Shown piece after piece: positions 39,010-48,113 of a DNA stretch of 64,000 nt. A program made the translations under genes and the position numbers. The notes under the pieces were generated by a model. It was not told where the DNA came from. It did not search any database and worked only from the letters and a program-made list of their open reading frames with translations. The DNA is from Ralstonia pickettii (GTDB taxonomy: Bacteria; Pseudomonadota; Gammaproteobacteria; Burkholderiales; Burkholderiaceae): the NCBI RefSeq assembly GCF_001699815.1, contig NZ_MCGB01000097.1, positions 124,001 to 188,000 of the forward strand. The letters are read 5' to 3'. Within the stretch, counting starts at the first letter, position 1, and each line of letters opens with the position of its first letter.

Positions 39010-39396
39010 ATGTCCGCAAGTCGCCGCGCATTGCGAGGCTCAGTCACCGTCCTGTTCGCGATTCTGAGCGAGATCGCTCTCGGCCATCCAAAGCTGGTTT
39101 CATCGAGACCAGCGAACAATTCTGAAGTGGCCGCCCCAAAGCGAATCGAATTGAGATTTTCAGAGGAACTTGTATTCCCGCCTTCGGGAGGTAATCTAGT
39201 TATGGCGTGGCTGCCGGGCCGGGCGCTTCACGGGCCGATGAAGATTCCGGCTGAAGTATCGCGTGGCGGAGACGCCAAGACGGTCGTTATTCAGCCGACT
39301 CAACCTCTCATGGCTGGTTCCTATCGCGTTGACTGGCAAGCGGTCTCATCCGATGGGCATCCTGTCAATGGCAGGATCGTATTCCGAGTACGATGA
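39010..39396 (+). CDS. copC: CopC family periplasmic copper-binding protein (lone copy)
   Basis: A 128-residue CopC/YobA-type protein: a signal peptide cleaved before HPKLVSSRPANNSEV, leaving an N-terminal His for the histidine-brace Cu(II) site. The DGHPVNG motif near the end gives the second conserved His. RIELRFSEELVFP and QPLMAGSYRVDWQAVSSDG are typical core strands. The start at 39010 has CGGAGGT. It is similar to the 44676 copC but lacks its own copD neighbour and lies downstream of a kinase remnant. It converges on copS. Confidence 0.85.
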   Translation: MSASRRALRGSVTVLFAILSEIALGHPKLVSSRPANNSEVAAPKRIELRFSEELVFPPSGGNLVMAWLPGRALHGPMKIPAEVSRGGDAKTVVIQPTQPLMAGSYRVDWQAVSSDGHPVNGRIVFRVR

Positions 39397-39518
39397 AGCG
39401 CCGATCCTCATCGTTTGAGTCCATCGGAGTGGCGCGCGAAACCGGCGGCTGTTTCGGTTTGCGACCCAAAATGCCCGCCAAGCCCGGCTTGGCAGTAGTC
39501 GCCGCAGTGTGCAAAGAA

Positions 39519-40916
39519 CTATACAGACAATATTGCGGCATCGATGCAACGCGGTAGGCGGATAGAGAACCGTGTGCGCCCGTCAATGCGCGCAACGGTG
39601 ATGGTGCCGCCGTGCGCCGCAACGATCGCTTTGGTGATGGCCAAGCCAAGGCCGGCACTTTCCGACTCGGGCCGCGCGCGCGATTTGTCCGCCCGGAAAA
39701 AGCGCTCGAAGATAAATGGCAGCAGCTGCGGCGCGATCTCGCTGCCGTCGTTGTCTACCGAAACCGTCATGCCGTCGCGATCATCACTGACCGAGACGAC
39801 CACGCGGCCATGTCGCGGGGTGTGCCGGATGGCGTTGGAGAGCAGGTTGCTCAACGCACGGCGCAGCATGAGCCGGTCTCCTGTGACGTGTCCATCGCCC
39901 CGCGTTTCGAGCAGGACAGCCTTGTCTTCTGCAAGCGCGTCATAGAAATCGAACAACGCGCGGATTTCGTCAGCGATGCGGATGTCTTCGGCGCTTGGCA
40001 GCGTCAGGCTGTGCTCCATCTTGGCGAGGTACAGCATGTCGGACACCATGCGTGCCAGGCGCTGCAGTTCCTCCGCATTGGAGGTCAGCACATCGCGATA
40101 CTTCGTGCCCTCGCGCGGCTGGGATAGCACGACCTCCGTCTGCGTGAGCAGGTTCGTGATAGGCGTACGCAGTTCATGGGCGATGTCGGTCGAGAAGTCC
40201 GACAAGCGGCGGAAATCGTTCTGCAGGCGCTCCAACATGCCGTTCAGGGTCGCGGCAAGGTCCGCCACTTCGACTGGCACGGTATCAACAGGCATGCGTT
40301 CATCGAGCTTGTCGGCAGTCACCGTGCGCGCCCGCGAGGCCATGGTGCGCAAAGGCGCCAGGCCTCGGCGTGCAGCCCACCAGCCGAATAGGCCCGTGGC
40401 CAGCGCTGCGACGGCGATATAGAAAGCGAGCGTCCCGCGGAAGGTGTGGAGGAAGTGGGCGTGAATGTCCGTGTTGATCCCCAGCAGGACATCAAGCTCG
40501 CCCGATGATCCATCTCGCAGTGGGATGGCCGCGTGCATGCCCCGATATTGCTGACCGCCTTGCGCCCAAACGAGGGTTTCGCTGGTATGCCGCAACTGCG
40601 CCAGCGCTTGCGTTGCCGCTTGAAAATCGAAATCCTGGGTTACGTACAGCATGTGCCCGTCCGAACCCTGGATACGAGCTACGAGATCGGTGCGATGTTG
40701 GATTGCCTCGCGGATGCGTTCGGGGACCTGTTCGGCGGGACTCGATTCGACAATCTTTTCAATGACGCTGACGTTCTCGCGCAGCGCGGTGTAGTCCTCC
40801 ACCGCAAAGTGCTGATCCATGGCCAGCGCAATCACCACGCCCAGGCCCAGCAAGACGGCTGCCGAACACAGCGAGAAATACGCGGTGAGCCGAGTGGTCA
40901 GGGAGAACTGCCCCAT
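39519..40916 (-). CDS. copS: Copper-responsive sensor histidine kinase
   Basis: A 465-residue inner-membrane kinase of the heavy-metal sensor (CusS/CopS) group. One helix at the N-terminus, a periplasmic sensor loop (about 40-160), and a second helix (FYIAVAALATGLFGWW) lead into a HAMP domain. The H-box DIAHELRTPITNLLTQTEV is near residue 240, the N-box NLLSNAIRHTPRHG and the G2 box GLGLAITKAIVAAHGG follow. It phosphorylates CopR when periplasmic copper rises. It overlaps copR by one base. Confidence 0.92.
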   Translation of the reverse strand: MGQFSLTTRLTAYFSLCSAAVLLGLGVVIALAMDQHFAVEDYTALRENVSVIEKIVESSPAEQVPERIREAIQHRTDLVARIQGSDGHMLYVTQDFDFQAATQALAQLRHTSETLVWAQGGQQYRGMHAAIPLRDGSSGELDVLLGINTDIHAHFLHTFRGTLAFYIAVAALATGLFGWWAARRGLAPLRTMASRARTVTADKLDERMPVDTVPVEVADLAATLNGMLERLQNDFRRLSDFSTDIAHELRTPITNLLTQTEVVLSQPREGTKYRDVLTSNAEELQRLARMVSDMLYLAKMEHSLTLPSAEDIRIADEIRALFDFYDALAEDKAVLLETRGDGHVTGDRLMLRRALSNLLSNAIRHTPRHGRVVVSVSDDRDGMTVSVDNDGSEIAPQLLPFIFERFFRADKSRARPESESAGLGLAITKAIVAAHGGTITVARIDGRTRFSIRLPRCIDAAILSV

Positions 40917-41602
40917 CAGGCCGCGTCCTCGGGCGCTTCCAGTACATAACCCATGCCGCGTACCGTTTGGATCAGCTTCGGCTCGAAGTGGTCGTCGATC
41001 TTGGCGCGCAACCGGCGAATGGCGACGTCGATCACATTGGTATCACTGTCGAAGTTCATGTCCCAGACCTGCGAGGCGATCAGGGAGCGAGGCAAGACCT
41101 CGCCACGGCGGCGGACCAGCAGCTCCAGCAGGGAGAACTCCTTGCTCGTCAGCGGGATCTTCTGGCCTCCGCGTGAGGCACGACGGCGAGCCAAATCCAG
41201 CACAAGGTCGGCCACTTGGATTCGGTCGGACGAGACGGCACCGGTTCCCCGGCGCAGCAGCGTGCGGACCCGGGCTAGCAACTCAGCAAACGCGAATGGC
41301 TTCACCAAGTAGTCGTCGGCGCCCATTTCAAGGCCTTTGACGCGGTCGGCCACGCTGTCGCGGGCGGTCAAGAACAACACCGGCACCGCCTGTTCCGCAG
41401 CGCGCAACGATTGGACGATCTGCCAGCCATCCACGTCAGGCAGCATCACGTCCAGCAACAGCAAGTCGTAGTCGCCCGACATGGCCAGATGGCGGCCGTC
41501 AGTACCGTTGCGTGCCAGATCGACCACAAAGCCGGCTTCGGTCAGGCCTTGCTGCAGATACTCTCCGGTTTTGGGCTCGTCCTCGACGACCAACAGTTTC
41601 AT
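40916..41602 (-). CDS. copR: Copper-responsive OmpR-type response regulator
   Basis: A 228-residue regulator. The receiver domain has the acidic pair DEPK at the start, the phosphorylation site [14 protein letters not shown] near residue 51 and the conserved Lys in DYLVKPFAF. The winged-helix DNA-binding domain contains [20 protein letters not shown] and [17 protein letters not shown] helices (ideally [13 protein letters not shown]). It would activate the divergent copABCDG operon through the dyad at 41673-41688. The match to CopR/CusR is strong. Confidence 0.93.
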   Translation of the reverse strand: MKLLVVEDEPKTGEYLQQGLTEAGFVVDLARNGTDGRHLAMSGDYDLLLLDVMLPDVDGWQIVQSLRAAEQAVPVLFLTARDSVADRVKGLEMGADDYLVKPFAFAELLARVRTLLRRGTGAVSSDRIQVADLVLDLARRRASRGGQKIPLTSKEFSLLELLVRRRGEVLPRSLIASQVWDMNFDSDTNVIDVAIRRLRAKIDDHFEPKLIQTVRGMGYVLEAPEDAA

Positions 41603-41672
41603 ATCGCGCCTGAATCACTTCCTATGATTTATGGGCTGTAGAGTACCGCGCTGCAGGCGGCATCACACCAAG

Positions 41673-41688
41673 ATGACGGATTTGTAAT
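41673..41688 (+). promoter_or_regulatory. Candidate CopR box between copR and copA
   Basis: ATGAC-GGATTT-GTAAT is an imperfect dyad of the ATxAC-N6-GTxAT type found for CopR/CusR-like regulators. It lies 71 bases from copR and 86 from copA, in the only gap shared by the divergent operons. Confidence 0.45.
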
Positions 41689-41773
41689 GTTTCAGTCAGG
41701 TCGGGGTAGCCTGGCGCTGGGTAGCCTGCACCCACCTTTCAGAGTCGGACATTTTGTTAAGGAAATCTCGATC

Positions 41774-43669
41774 ATGCGCAGCAATCGTGCATCCGGCCTC
41801 GTGCTACCGAACCTGCCGCGGCGGCGGTTTGTGCAAGGTTTGGCTGCCGGCGGTGTCATCGCCGGTTTGGGCCTGGGTGGTTTCACTTCGGCGGCATCCG
41901 CTGCGTCCACCGCGCTGGGGACCGCACCAGTGCTGCGCGGCACCGAATTCGACTTGGTGATCGACGAGACGCCGGTCAACTTCACGGGCAAGCCGGCTAT
42001 GGCCACGACCATCAATGGCATGCTCCCGGGGCCCACGCTGCGCTGGCGCGAGGGTGACACCGTCACCTTGCGCGTGACCAATCGCCTGCGCGAGCCGACG
42101 TCAATCCACTGGCACGGCATTGTCCTGCCGTTCGAGATGGATGGCGTACCGGGCATCAGCTTCCACGGCATTCCGCCCGGCGAGACCTTTACCTACCGCT
42201 TCAAGGTGCGACAAAGCGGCAGCTACTGGTACCACTCGCATTCGGGCTTCCAGGAGATGACCGGGGTCTATGGCGCCCTCATCATCGATGCCGCCGGCGG
42301 TGACGCGATCCGGGCCGACCGCGATTACAGCGTGCTGCTGTCGGACTGGACCGACGAAGATCCGATGCGCGTCCTCTCCAAGCTCAAGACGCAGGGCGAC
42401 TACTACAACTACCACCAGCCTACGGTGGTGGACTTCTTCCGCGACGTTTCCAACGATGGCTGGAAGGCGGCCATGGAAAAGCGGGCCATGTGGAACCAGA
42501 TGCGCATGAACCCGACCGATCTGGCCGATCTCTCCAGTGCAACGCTCACCTATCTGACCAACGGCGTCACGCCGGCCGGCAATTGGACGGGCCTGTTTAC
42601 GCCGGGCGAGACTGTGCGGTTGCGCTTCATTAACGGCTCCGGCAACACGTTCTACGACGTGCGCATCCCGGGGCTGAAACTCAAGGTGGTTCAGGTCGAT
42701 GGGCAGAACATCGAGCCGGTCACGGTGGACGAATTCCGCTTCGGCCCCGGCGAGACTTGCGATGTGCTGGTCGCGCCCAAGGACGACGCCTACACCATCT
42801 TCTCGCAGTCGATGGACCGTACTGGTTATGCACGTGGCACGCTGGCTGTCTGCCGGGGCTTGCAGGCTGCAGTGCCTGCGCTCGACAAGGTGGAATGGCT
42901 GTCCATGGCTGACATGATGGGTGACATGGGCGGTATGGGTGGCATGAGCCACGGTGGCATGTCGGGCATGGACCATGGTGCGATGTCCGGTATGAACCAC
43001 GGCGGCATGCCCGGTATGGATCATGGCGACATGCAGATGATGGACGACACTGGCATGACCATGATGGACTCCGGCGGCATGCAGATGATGGACCACAGCC
43101 AGCATGCGGAATCCGGCGGAGCGGCTAACAGCTTGAAGGTGCCGAGCAAGACAGCACGGCACGCGCGCACGGAATACGGTCCGAGCACCGATATGCACGT
43201 CGACATGGCGCGCACCAACCTGGACGATCCCGGCGTCGGTCTGCGCAACAACGGGCGCCGCGTTCTGGTGCTCGCCGACATGCATACCATCGGCGGTCCG
43301 ATGGATAAGCGCGGTCCGGAGCGCGAGGTGGAACTGCACCTCACCGGCAACATGGAGCGCTACACGTGGTCGTTCGACGGCGTGGAGTTCGGCAAATCGA
43401 CACCTGTGCACTTCCGTTATGGCGAACGGCTGCGCGTCATCCTCCACAACGACACGATGATGACGCACCCCATGCACCTGCATGGTATGTGGAGCGAACT
43501 GGAAGCGCCGGACGGTACGTTCCTCGCGCGCCGGCATACCATCCCCGTCCAGCCCGCCCAACGGATCAGCTTTCTCGTCACAGCGGACGCGCTGGGTCGC
43601 TGGGCCTGGCATTGCCACCTGATGTTGCACATGGATGCGGGTATGTTCCGCGAAGTGGTGGTGGTCTGA
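41774..43669 (+). CDS. copA: Periplasmic multicopper oxidase CopA
   Basis: A 631-residue Tat-exported multicopper oxidase that binds and oxidises periplasmic Cu(I). The twin-arginine motif is PRRRFVQGL (residues 15-23). Copper-site motifs are HWHGI (near 113), WYHSHSG (near 152), HPMHLHGMW (near 564) and HCHLMLHMDAGM (near 613). A Met/His/Asp-rich insert (about 378-445, repeats like GMDHGAMSGMNHGGM) adds many weaker copper sites. The start at 41774 is chosen so the Tat signal is complete. The copB start overlaps its stop. Confidence 0.95.
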   Translation: MRSNRASGLVLPNLPRRRFVQGLAAGGVIAGLGLGGFTSAASAASTALGTAPVLRGTEFDLVIDETPVNFTGKPAMATTINGMLPGPTLRWREGDTVTLRVTNRLREPTSIHWHGIVLPFEMDGVPGISFHGIPPGETFTYRFKVRQSGSYWYHSHSGFQEMTGVYGALIIDAAGGDAIRADRDYSVLLSDWTDEDPMRVLSKLKTQGDYYNYHQPTVVDFFRDVSNDGWKAAMEKRAMWNQMRMNPTDLADLSSATLTYLTNGVTPAGNWTGLFTPGETVRLRFINGSGNTFYDVRIPGLKLKVVQVDGQNIEPVTVDEFRFGPGETCDVLVAPKDDAYTIFSQSMDRTGYARGTLAVCRGLQAAVPALDKVEWLSMADMMGDMGGMGGMSHGGMSGMDHGAMSGMNHGGMPGMDHGDMQMMDDTGMTMMDSGGMQMMDHSQHAESGGAANSLKVPSKTARHARTEYGPSTDMHVDMARTNLDDPGVGLRNNGRRVLVLADMHTIGGPMDKRGPEREVELHLTGNMERYTWSFDGVEFGKSTPVHFRYGERLRVILHNDTMMTHPMHLHGMWSELEAPDGTFLARRHTIPVQPAQRISFLVTADALGRWAWHCHLMLHMDAGMFREVVVV

Positions 43670-44643
43670 TGCTCGACTTTCACAGCGGATTGATCATGCA
43701 CAAGCACGTAAGAACACTGTTGACTGTGGCGCTGGCTGCCGCCGGCATCGGCGTTGCCTCGGCCCAGGAAATCCAACTGATGAACGGGGAGACAACCCCG
43801 GCGTCCCAATCTGGCGCTCAGAATACTGGCAGCTCAATGCAGGGGATGGACCACGGCTCGATGCAAGGCATGGACCACGGCAGCATGAAGATGCAGGATG
43901 GTTCGGCGCCGCCCGACGCACGCGATCCCGATGCTTACTCGGGCGGATACCAGCTCGGCACCGGCAAATACGCACTGGGCGATCCCCGCCACATGATGAT
44001 GATGGCGGACGCGCACAACTTTGGCTCAGTGCTGGTTGACCGGCTGGAGTGGGTGCACGGTAACGATGCCAATGCAACCGCCTACGAATTGCAAGCCCGG
44101 TTCGGCAGCGTGTACAACAAAGCGGTCCTAAAAGCCGAAGGCGATGTCTCAAAGGGGCGCTTCGAAGAGGCGCGCACCGAGTTGCTGTGGAGCCATGCCG
44201 TCACAACGTTCTGGGATACCCAGCTCGGTGTGCGGAATGACACGGGTTTCGGCCGACCCACACGCAACTGGGTGGCCTTCGGCGTGCAAGGTCTGGCTCC
44301 ATACTGGTTCGATGTCGAGGCCACCGCCTATGTGGGCAATAGTGGACGCACGGCATTGCGTCTGTCCAGCGAATACGAGCTGTTGCTGACCCAGCGGCTG
44401 ATCCTGCAGCCGCGCATCGAAGCCAACTTCTATGGCAAGCGCGATCCCGATCTCGCCGTTGGCAGCGGGCTTTCCAACGCGACGGTGGGCTTGCGGCTGC
44501 GCTATGAGTTCAGCCGCCAGTTTGCGCCCTATATCGGCGTCGAACGCAGTCAGGCATTTGGCGGTACCGCCAACATGATCGAAGCGGCCGGTGGGCGCCG
44601 CGGCGACACCCGTTTTGTTGCGGGTGTGCGCCTCTGGTTCTAG
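43669..44643 (+). CDS. copB: Outer-membrane copper-resistance protein CopB
   Basis: A 324-residue outer-membrane barrel. A signal peptide (HVRTLLTVALAAAGIGVASA) is followed by a Met/His-rich segment with repeats MQGMDHGSMQGMDHGSM, then the CopB domain from YQLGTGKYALGDPRHMMMM through AHNFGSVLVDRLEWVHG to a C-terminal RFVAGVRLWF. The terminal Phe suits Bam-dependent insertion. The ATG at 43669 overlaps the copA stop; a later ATG at 43696 (MHKHVRTLL) is an alternative start. It pairs with CopA in copper sequestration at the outer membrane. Confidence 0.93.
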   Translation: MLDFHSGLIMHKHVRTLLTVALAAAGIGVASAQEIQLMNGETTPASQSGAQNTGSSMQGMDHGSMQGMDHGSMKMQDGSAPPDARDPDAYSGGYQLGTGKYALGDPRHMMMMADAHNFGSVLVDRLEWVHGNDANATAYELQARFGSVYNKAVLKAEGDVSKGRFEEARTELLWSHAVTTFWDTQLGVRNDTGFGRPTRNWVAFGVQGLAPYWFDVEATAYVGNSGRTALRLSSEYELLLTQRLILQPRIEANFYGKRDPDLAVGSGLSNATVGLRLRYEFSRQFAPYIGVERSQAFGGTANMIEAAGGRRGDTRFVAGVRLWF

Positions 44644-44675
44644 TTTTCTCAACTCCCAACCACAAGGGTGTTTCT

Positions 44676-45062
44676 ATGTTCACGTCTCGTTTTGCCACCA
44701 AGGCCATCATTGGCACGTCCTTGGCGCTTCTGGCTTCGGCCGCGTTCGCGCATCCCAAACTGGTCTCTTCGACGCCCGCCGATCAGGCGGAAGTGACTGC
44801 GCCGACGAAGATCGAGCTGAAGTTCTCGGAGACCCTCACGACACAATTCTCCGGGGCCAATCTCGTCATGACGGAGATGCCCGGCATGTCGGGGCATAAC
44901 CCGATGAAGGTTGGCGCAAAAGTCTCCGCCGGCGACGACGCCAAGACGATGGTCATCACGCCCGCACAACCGCTGACGACCGGGACGTACAAGGTGGAGT
45001 GGCGCGCGGTCTCGTCGGATACCCACCCGATGACGGGGAATTTCACGTTCAAGGTGAAGTAA
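44676..45062 (+). CDS. copC: CopC family periplasmic copper-binding protein (operon copy)
   Basis: A 128-residue CopC with a signal peptide ending AAFA and mature start HPKLVSSTPADQAEV, giving the histidine-brace Cu(II) site. A Met motif (MTEMPGMSGHNPM) adds a Cu(I) site, and DTHPMTGNFTF supplies the second His. It follows copB by 32 bases and precedes copD by four. It is clearly related to the lone copC at 39010, which lacks the Met-rich loop in the same form. Confidence 0.93.
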   Translation: MFTSRFATKAIIGTSLALLASAAFAHPKLVSSTPADQAEVTAPTKIELKFSETLTTQFSGANLVMTEMPGMSGHNPMKVGAKVSAGDDAKTMVITPAQPLTTGTYKVEWRAVSSDTHPMTGNFTFKVK

Positions 45063-45066
45063 GGCC

Positions 45067-45996
45067 ATGGCGGACGATTGGCTCAATATCGCCCTGCGCT
45101 TTGGGCTGTACCTGGACTTGACGATCCTTTTCGGGGTCTCGCTGTTCGGGGTCCAGGCGTTGCGACCCGATCACCGGGCCACGGCGATTGCGCGCCGATA
45201 CGTCCGTGCCGTCGGAGTCACTGCCGCATTGGGCATCGTGCTGTCGCTCTGGAGCTTCGTTGTCATGGCCAAGGCGATGACGGGGGCCACCGAGTACGCT
45301 GAACTCACCAGCCATGTCTTCAGCATGATGCTGACCACCACCGCGGTTGGCCTGGCCTGGATGGCGCGATTGGTGGCCCTGGCCGGATGCTTGGTCGCCG
45401 TTGCGCGTTTGCGGAAGCACCCAGCGCCTCACTTCGGCGTGTGCGCCGGGCTGGGTGCGGTGGCTCTGCTAACGGTCACTTGGGCCGGGCATGGGGCGAT
45501 GGACGACGGTGTGAAGGGATACCTTCATCTCACATTTGATATCGCGCACGTTTTGGCCGCGGGCGCCTGGGTTGGCGCATTGGCAGCGTTTGTGCTGCTG
45601 GCGTCGACAAGACAAGCGGCCTCATCGGAAACGGTGGAAATCCTTAGTCACACATCCAATGGCTTCGCGCGTCTTGGGACGCTGATTGTTGCCACGCTGT
45701 TTGCGACAGGGACGTTCAACTATTTTTTGATCGTTGGGCCGACGATTAACGGGTTGTTCACCACGCCATACGGGCGCTTATTGTTGATCAAGCTGGCTTT
45801 GTTCGCGCTGATGCTCGGACTGGCCGCAGCCAATCGTTATCGGCTGAGCCCACGGCTTGCGGCGGCGGTTAGGGCCGCAGACCACGTCCACGCGGTGATA
45901 GCACTGCGCCGCAGTCTGGTCATGGAAACCAGCCTTGCCATACTGATTTTGGCGTTGGTCGCTTGGCTTGGTGTGCTTTCGCCGCCTGGAACCTGA
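45067..45996 (+). CDS. copD: Inner-membrane copper-resistance protein CopD
   Basis: A 309-residue membrane protein with eight or so hydrophobic segments. Conserved His are found in WAGHGAMD, LTFDIAHVLAAGAWVGAL and HTSNGFARLGTLIV, the CopD core pattern. It accepts copper from CopC and is thought to bring it into the cytoplasm. The gene follows copC by four bases, consistent with the usual copC-copD pair. Confidence 0.92.
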   Translation: MADDWLNIALRFGLYLDLTILFGVSLFGVQALRPDHRATAIARRYVRAVGVTAALGIVLSLWSFVVMAKAMTGATEYAELTSHVFSMMLTTTAVGLAWMARLVALAGCLVAVARLRKHPAPHFGVCAGLGAVALLTVTWAGHGAMDDGVKGYLHLTFDIAHVLAAGAWVGALAAFVLLASTRQAASSETVEILSHTSNGFARLGTLIVATLFATGTFNYFLIVGPTINGLFTTPYGRLLLIKLALFALMLGLAAANRYRLSPRLAAAVRAADHVHAVIALRRSLVMETSLAILILALVAWLGVLSPPGT

Positions 45997-46024
45997 TACT
46001 GCTTACCTGTTTGCCGGAGGAACC

Positions 46025-46516
46025 ATGATGATGAAATCGCCGACTGCCAAGCCCGTGTCCGCGACAAGACGGTCCCTGATTGCAGGTCTGTTACTGCTGC
46101 CTGCCGTAGCCCTGGCGCAAAAGGCCGGATCGAAACCCGTGATCCAGGTGTGGAAAACGCCGGGTTGCGGCTGCTGCAAGGATTGGCTTGCCCACTTGCG
46201 GGACAACGGGTTCGACGTGGTTGCACATGACGTCGAGGAAACGGTGGAAGCCAGGCGAAAGGCTGGCATGCCAGAGCGCTATGCCTCTTGTCACACGGGC
46301 ATCGTGCAGGACTATGCGCTGGAAGGCCATGTTCCGGCACGCGAAATCAAGCGTCTGCTGCAGGAGCGCCCGAAAGCGATCGGGCTGGCGGTCCCCAGCA
46401 TGCCGCTCGGCGCCCCTGGCATGGATGGGCCGGCATACGGTAATCGGCGCATGCCATACAACGTCCTGCTGATCGGATTGGACGGACAGGCCACCGTGTT
46501 CCGCGCATACAGCTGA
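46025..46516 (+). CDS. copG: DUF411 metal-binding protein (CopG-like)
   Basis: A 163-residue exported protein with a Tat-like or Sec signal (ATRRSLIAGLLLLPAVALA). The DUF411 fold shows WKTPGCGCCKDWLAHL, where Cys residues form the metal site. HTGIVQDYALEGHVPA, GLAVPSMPLGAPGMDGP and the final RRMPYNVLLI motif are typical of the family. CopG-type DUF411 proteins bind a small copper cluster and may be oxidoreductases. GGAGGAACC precedes 46025. It ends the cop operon. Confidence 0.88.
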   Translation: MMMKSPTAKPVSATRRSLIAGLLLLPAVALAQKAGSKPVIQVWKTPGCGCCKDWLAHLRDNGFDVVAHDVEETVEARRKAGMPERYASCHTGIVQDYALEGHVPAREIKRLLQERPKAIGLAVPSMPLGAPGMDGPAYGNRRMPYNVLLIGLDGQATVFRAYS

Positions 46517-46533
46517 TGGGGTGTGACCGTCTC

Positions 46534-46553
46534 CTTGGCACCCGCAATCGTGC
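46534..46553 (+). repeat. Short hairpin between convergent copG and nuclease genes
   Basis: TGGCAC and GTGCCA are separated by eight bases, 17 bases after copG stops. There is no T-run, so termination is only a possibility. Confidence 0.3.
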
Positions 46554-46559
46554 CACCGG

Positions 46560-47825
46560 TCAGAGCGTTTTGGCGATGGCTTCAATCGGCTTGATACCTG
46601 CGCCGAACCGGGCCATGGTTTCCCGGTGCTCGGTGAGGCTGGTGTAGGGCACATATCGGATGCCAAGTTCCGATACGCGGCTGAAGGCGGGGCGTGCAAG
46701 TTGAGCGCGCACGTCGGCCTCTCGTCCATCCGGCGCAACCAGGAACAGGTGTTTCTTCGCCGGCTGTTCTGTGCCCAGGGCTAAATCAAGCAGTCGCACG
46801 ATGCCTGAGTAGATCGAAGTGGTGTGTTCGACCTCGAAGGCGGCTTCCACCTCCAGCGAAGCAGCGTTCAGCCAAACGACGTCGATAAGGGGCACGGTGT
46901 CGGCACCCGCTACCAACAGCGAGTTCGGCAACGTTGCCAGGCAGCCATCGCTGAGCACGCCGCCGTTGTAAGGGCGGCTACGGTCGTTGGTTGCCACCCA
47001 TACTGCGAAGCCCAGTGCCTTGCCGAGATCGCGCAACCAGCCTTGCACCTCTGTATGGGAGGCATCGTCGGTTCGTCCCGCCTGAAGTTGTTTGGCGAAG
47101 GAGGCCGCTTCCTCGCGCGCCTTGGCCAGATTGCTCTCCCACTCAGCGATCGTGGCAGCATCGCCTTCTCGCGGCGGCGCCGGATAGCGCTCCATTCCGA
47201 TATCGAACAGCAGTCCGGCAACTGCGCCCAAATCGTTGGACAGGAGGTCGCGGTAGCGACCATTCAGGGACAGCACACCCTCGCGCATGGCCAGGTAGTG
47301 GTCCCATTTCCCGAGCTTGACGCGAGAACCCGTCAGCGCGTTGTATCCGTTGACGATCGCGGTGTTGAAGGGAACCGCCAGCGTCGGGTGAATGAAGTAC
47401 AGCAGGTTGGCGACGGCCGGGCCCAGCCCCTTGATGCCGTGTTGGTTCAACTGCTGAATCGCTTGAACCAGTTCTTGTTCGGTGTCGCAGCAATTGCACG
47501 TATGCAGCAGCCTGGCGAACGCTCGCTGATGATCGGCATTCTCATAGATGTCCGGGATGCGCAGTTTGGGCTTCCAGAGGAAGGCATGGTCCGCCCCCTT
47601 GAAGATCTGGCGCTGCTCTGCAATCGAGGAGACCACGGTTTCGAGGGGGGACCCGCGATAGGCGTTGCCGAATGTCCCAGCTTGAATCTCATTGACGACC
47701 GCGCCGATGCCGCGCCGAATGGAGCGGAAGTTCTTGAGGCGCTCCGGCCAGAGAAACCACGTCTGATATGTCCCGTCCCTGTCAGCTTTCCATCGCTCAA
47801 TGAGCGTTCTTGTCAAATCGGTCAT
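46560..47825 (-). CDS. Type II restriction endonuclease-like protein (PD-(D/E)XK with HhH-like segment)
   Basis: A 421-residue protein. Its middle has a helix-hairpin-helix-like stretch (LNQHGIKGLGPAVANLLYFI, residues about 125-145). The C-terminal part contains IDVVWLN followed by LEVEAAFEVEHTTSIYSG and IVRLLDLAL, which fits a PD-(D/E)XK core with D, E and possibly a late E-H pair. Similar FEVEHTT segments occur in proteins annotated as type II restriction enzymes. No methyltransferase is adjacent. The gene converges with the cop operon and diverges from a truncated DndC-like gene, so it may be the cutting part of a lost modification system. Confidence 0.6.
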   Translation of the reverse strand: MTDLTRTLIERWKADRDGTYQTWFLWPERLKNFRSIRRGIGAVVNEIQAGTFGNAYRGSPLETVVSSIAEQRQIFKGADHAFLWKPKLRIPDIYENADHQRAFARLLHTCNCCDTEQELVQAIQQLNQHGIKGLGPAVANLLYFIHPTLAVPFNTAIVNGYNALTGSRVKLGKWDHYLAMREGVLSLNGRYRDLLSNDLGAVAGLLFDIGMERYPAPPREGDAATIAEWESNLAKAREEAASFAKQLQAGRTDDASHTEVQGWLRDLGKALGFAVWVATNDRSRPYNGGVLSDGCLATLPNSLLVAGADTVPLIDVVWLNAASLEVEAAFEVEHTTSIYSGIVRLLDLALGTEQPAKKHLFLVAPDGREADVRAQLARPAFSRVSELGIRYVPYTSLTEHRETMARFGAGIKPIEAIAKTL

Positions 47826-48113
47826 GCACGCCAGTGTTCTTCAAAAGATCGGAGTCTATCTTCTCAAAGAATGCGTTCAATTTGTCGCTCGTATGCGCGT
47901 CTTGTTTCGATAACCAGCGTGCTGGTGCCGGGAATGCTGTATGGGCGCAAACTGATTTCGGCGGACACCCTGGAACGTGCACCGCAGGCGTCAGGTGATA
48001 CCAGTGTGGCTCACTGAGAGCAGGGTCGGTGGCCGTACGGCCAATTGCGAAGGTGTATGTTTTTGAAGTGTACGTTGCCCCTTGAATCCATAGAGGCGCG
48101 CTCCACCGCTTGA
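47826..48113. other. Gap and probable breakpoint before the truncated DndC-like gene
   Basis: No supported gene. In-frame stops at 48015-48017 and 48111-48113 rule out a longer reading of the gene at 48156, so its missing 5' part is not in this stretch in the same frame. No repeat or IS end was recognised at the break. Confidence 0.5.

Noticed and set aside
42907..43110. Tandem repeat-like DNA
   Set aside because: These are codons for the Met/His/Asp-rich copper-binding insert of CopA, not a non-coding repeat or CRISPR.
42101..43630. 509-codon open frame on the minus strand opposite copA
   Set aside because: It is a shadow of the GC-rich, Met/His-repeat copA gene; its His-rich product mirrors the ATG/CAT repeats and has no start signal or family.
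46534..46553. Rho-independent terminator after copG
   Set aside because: The stem is only six pairs and no T-run follows; kept as a hairpin only.
46824..48017. 397-codon plus-strand open frame
   Set aside because: Mostly antisense to the nuclease gene; only the last 64 codons are outside it and they match nothing I recognise.
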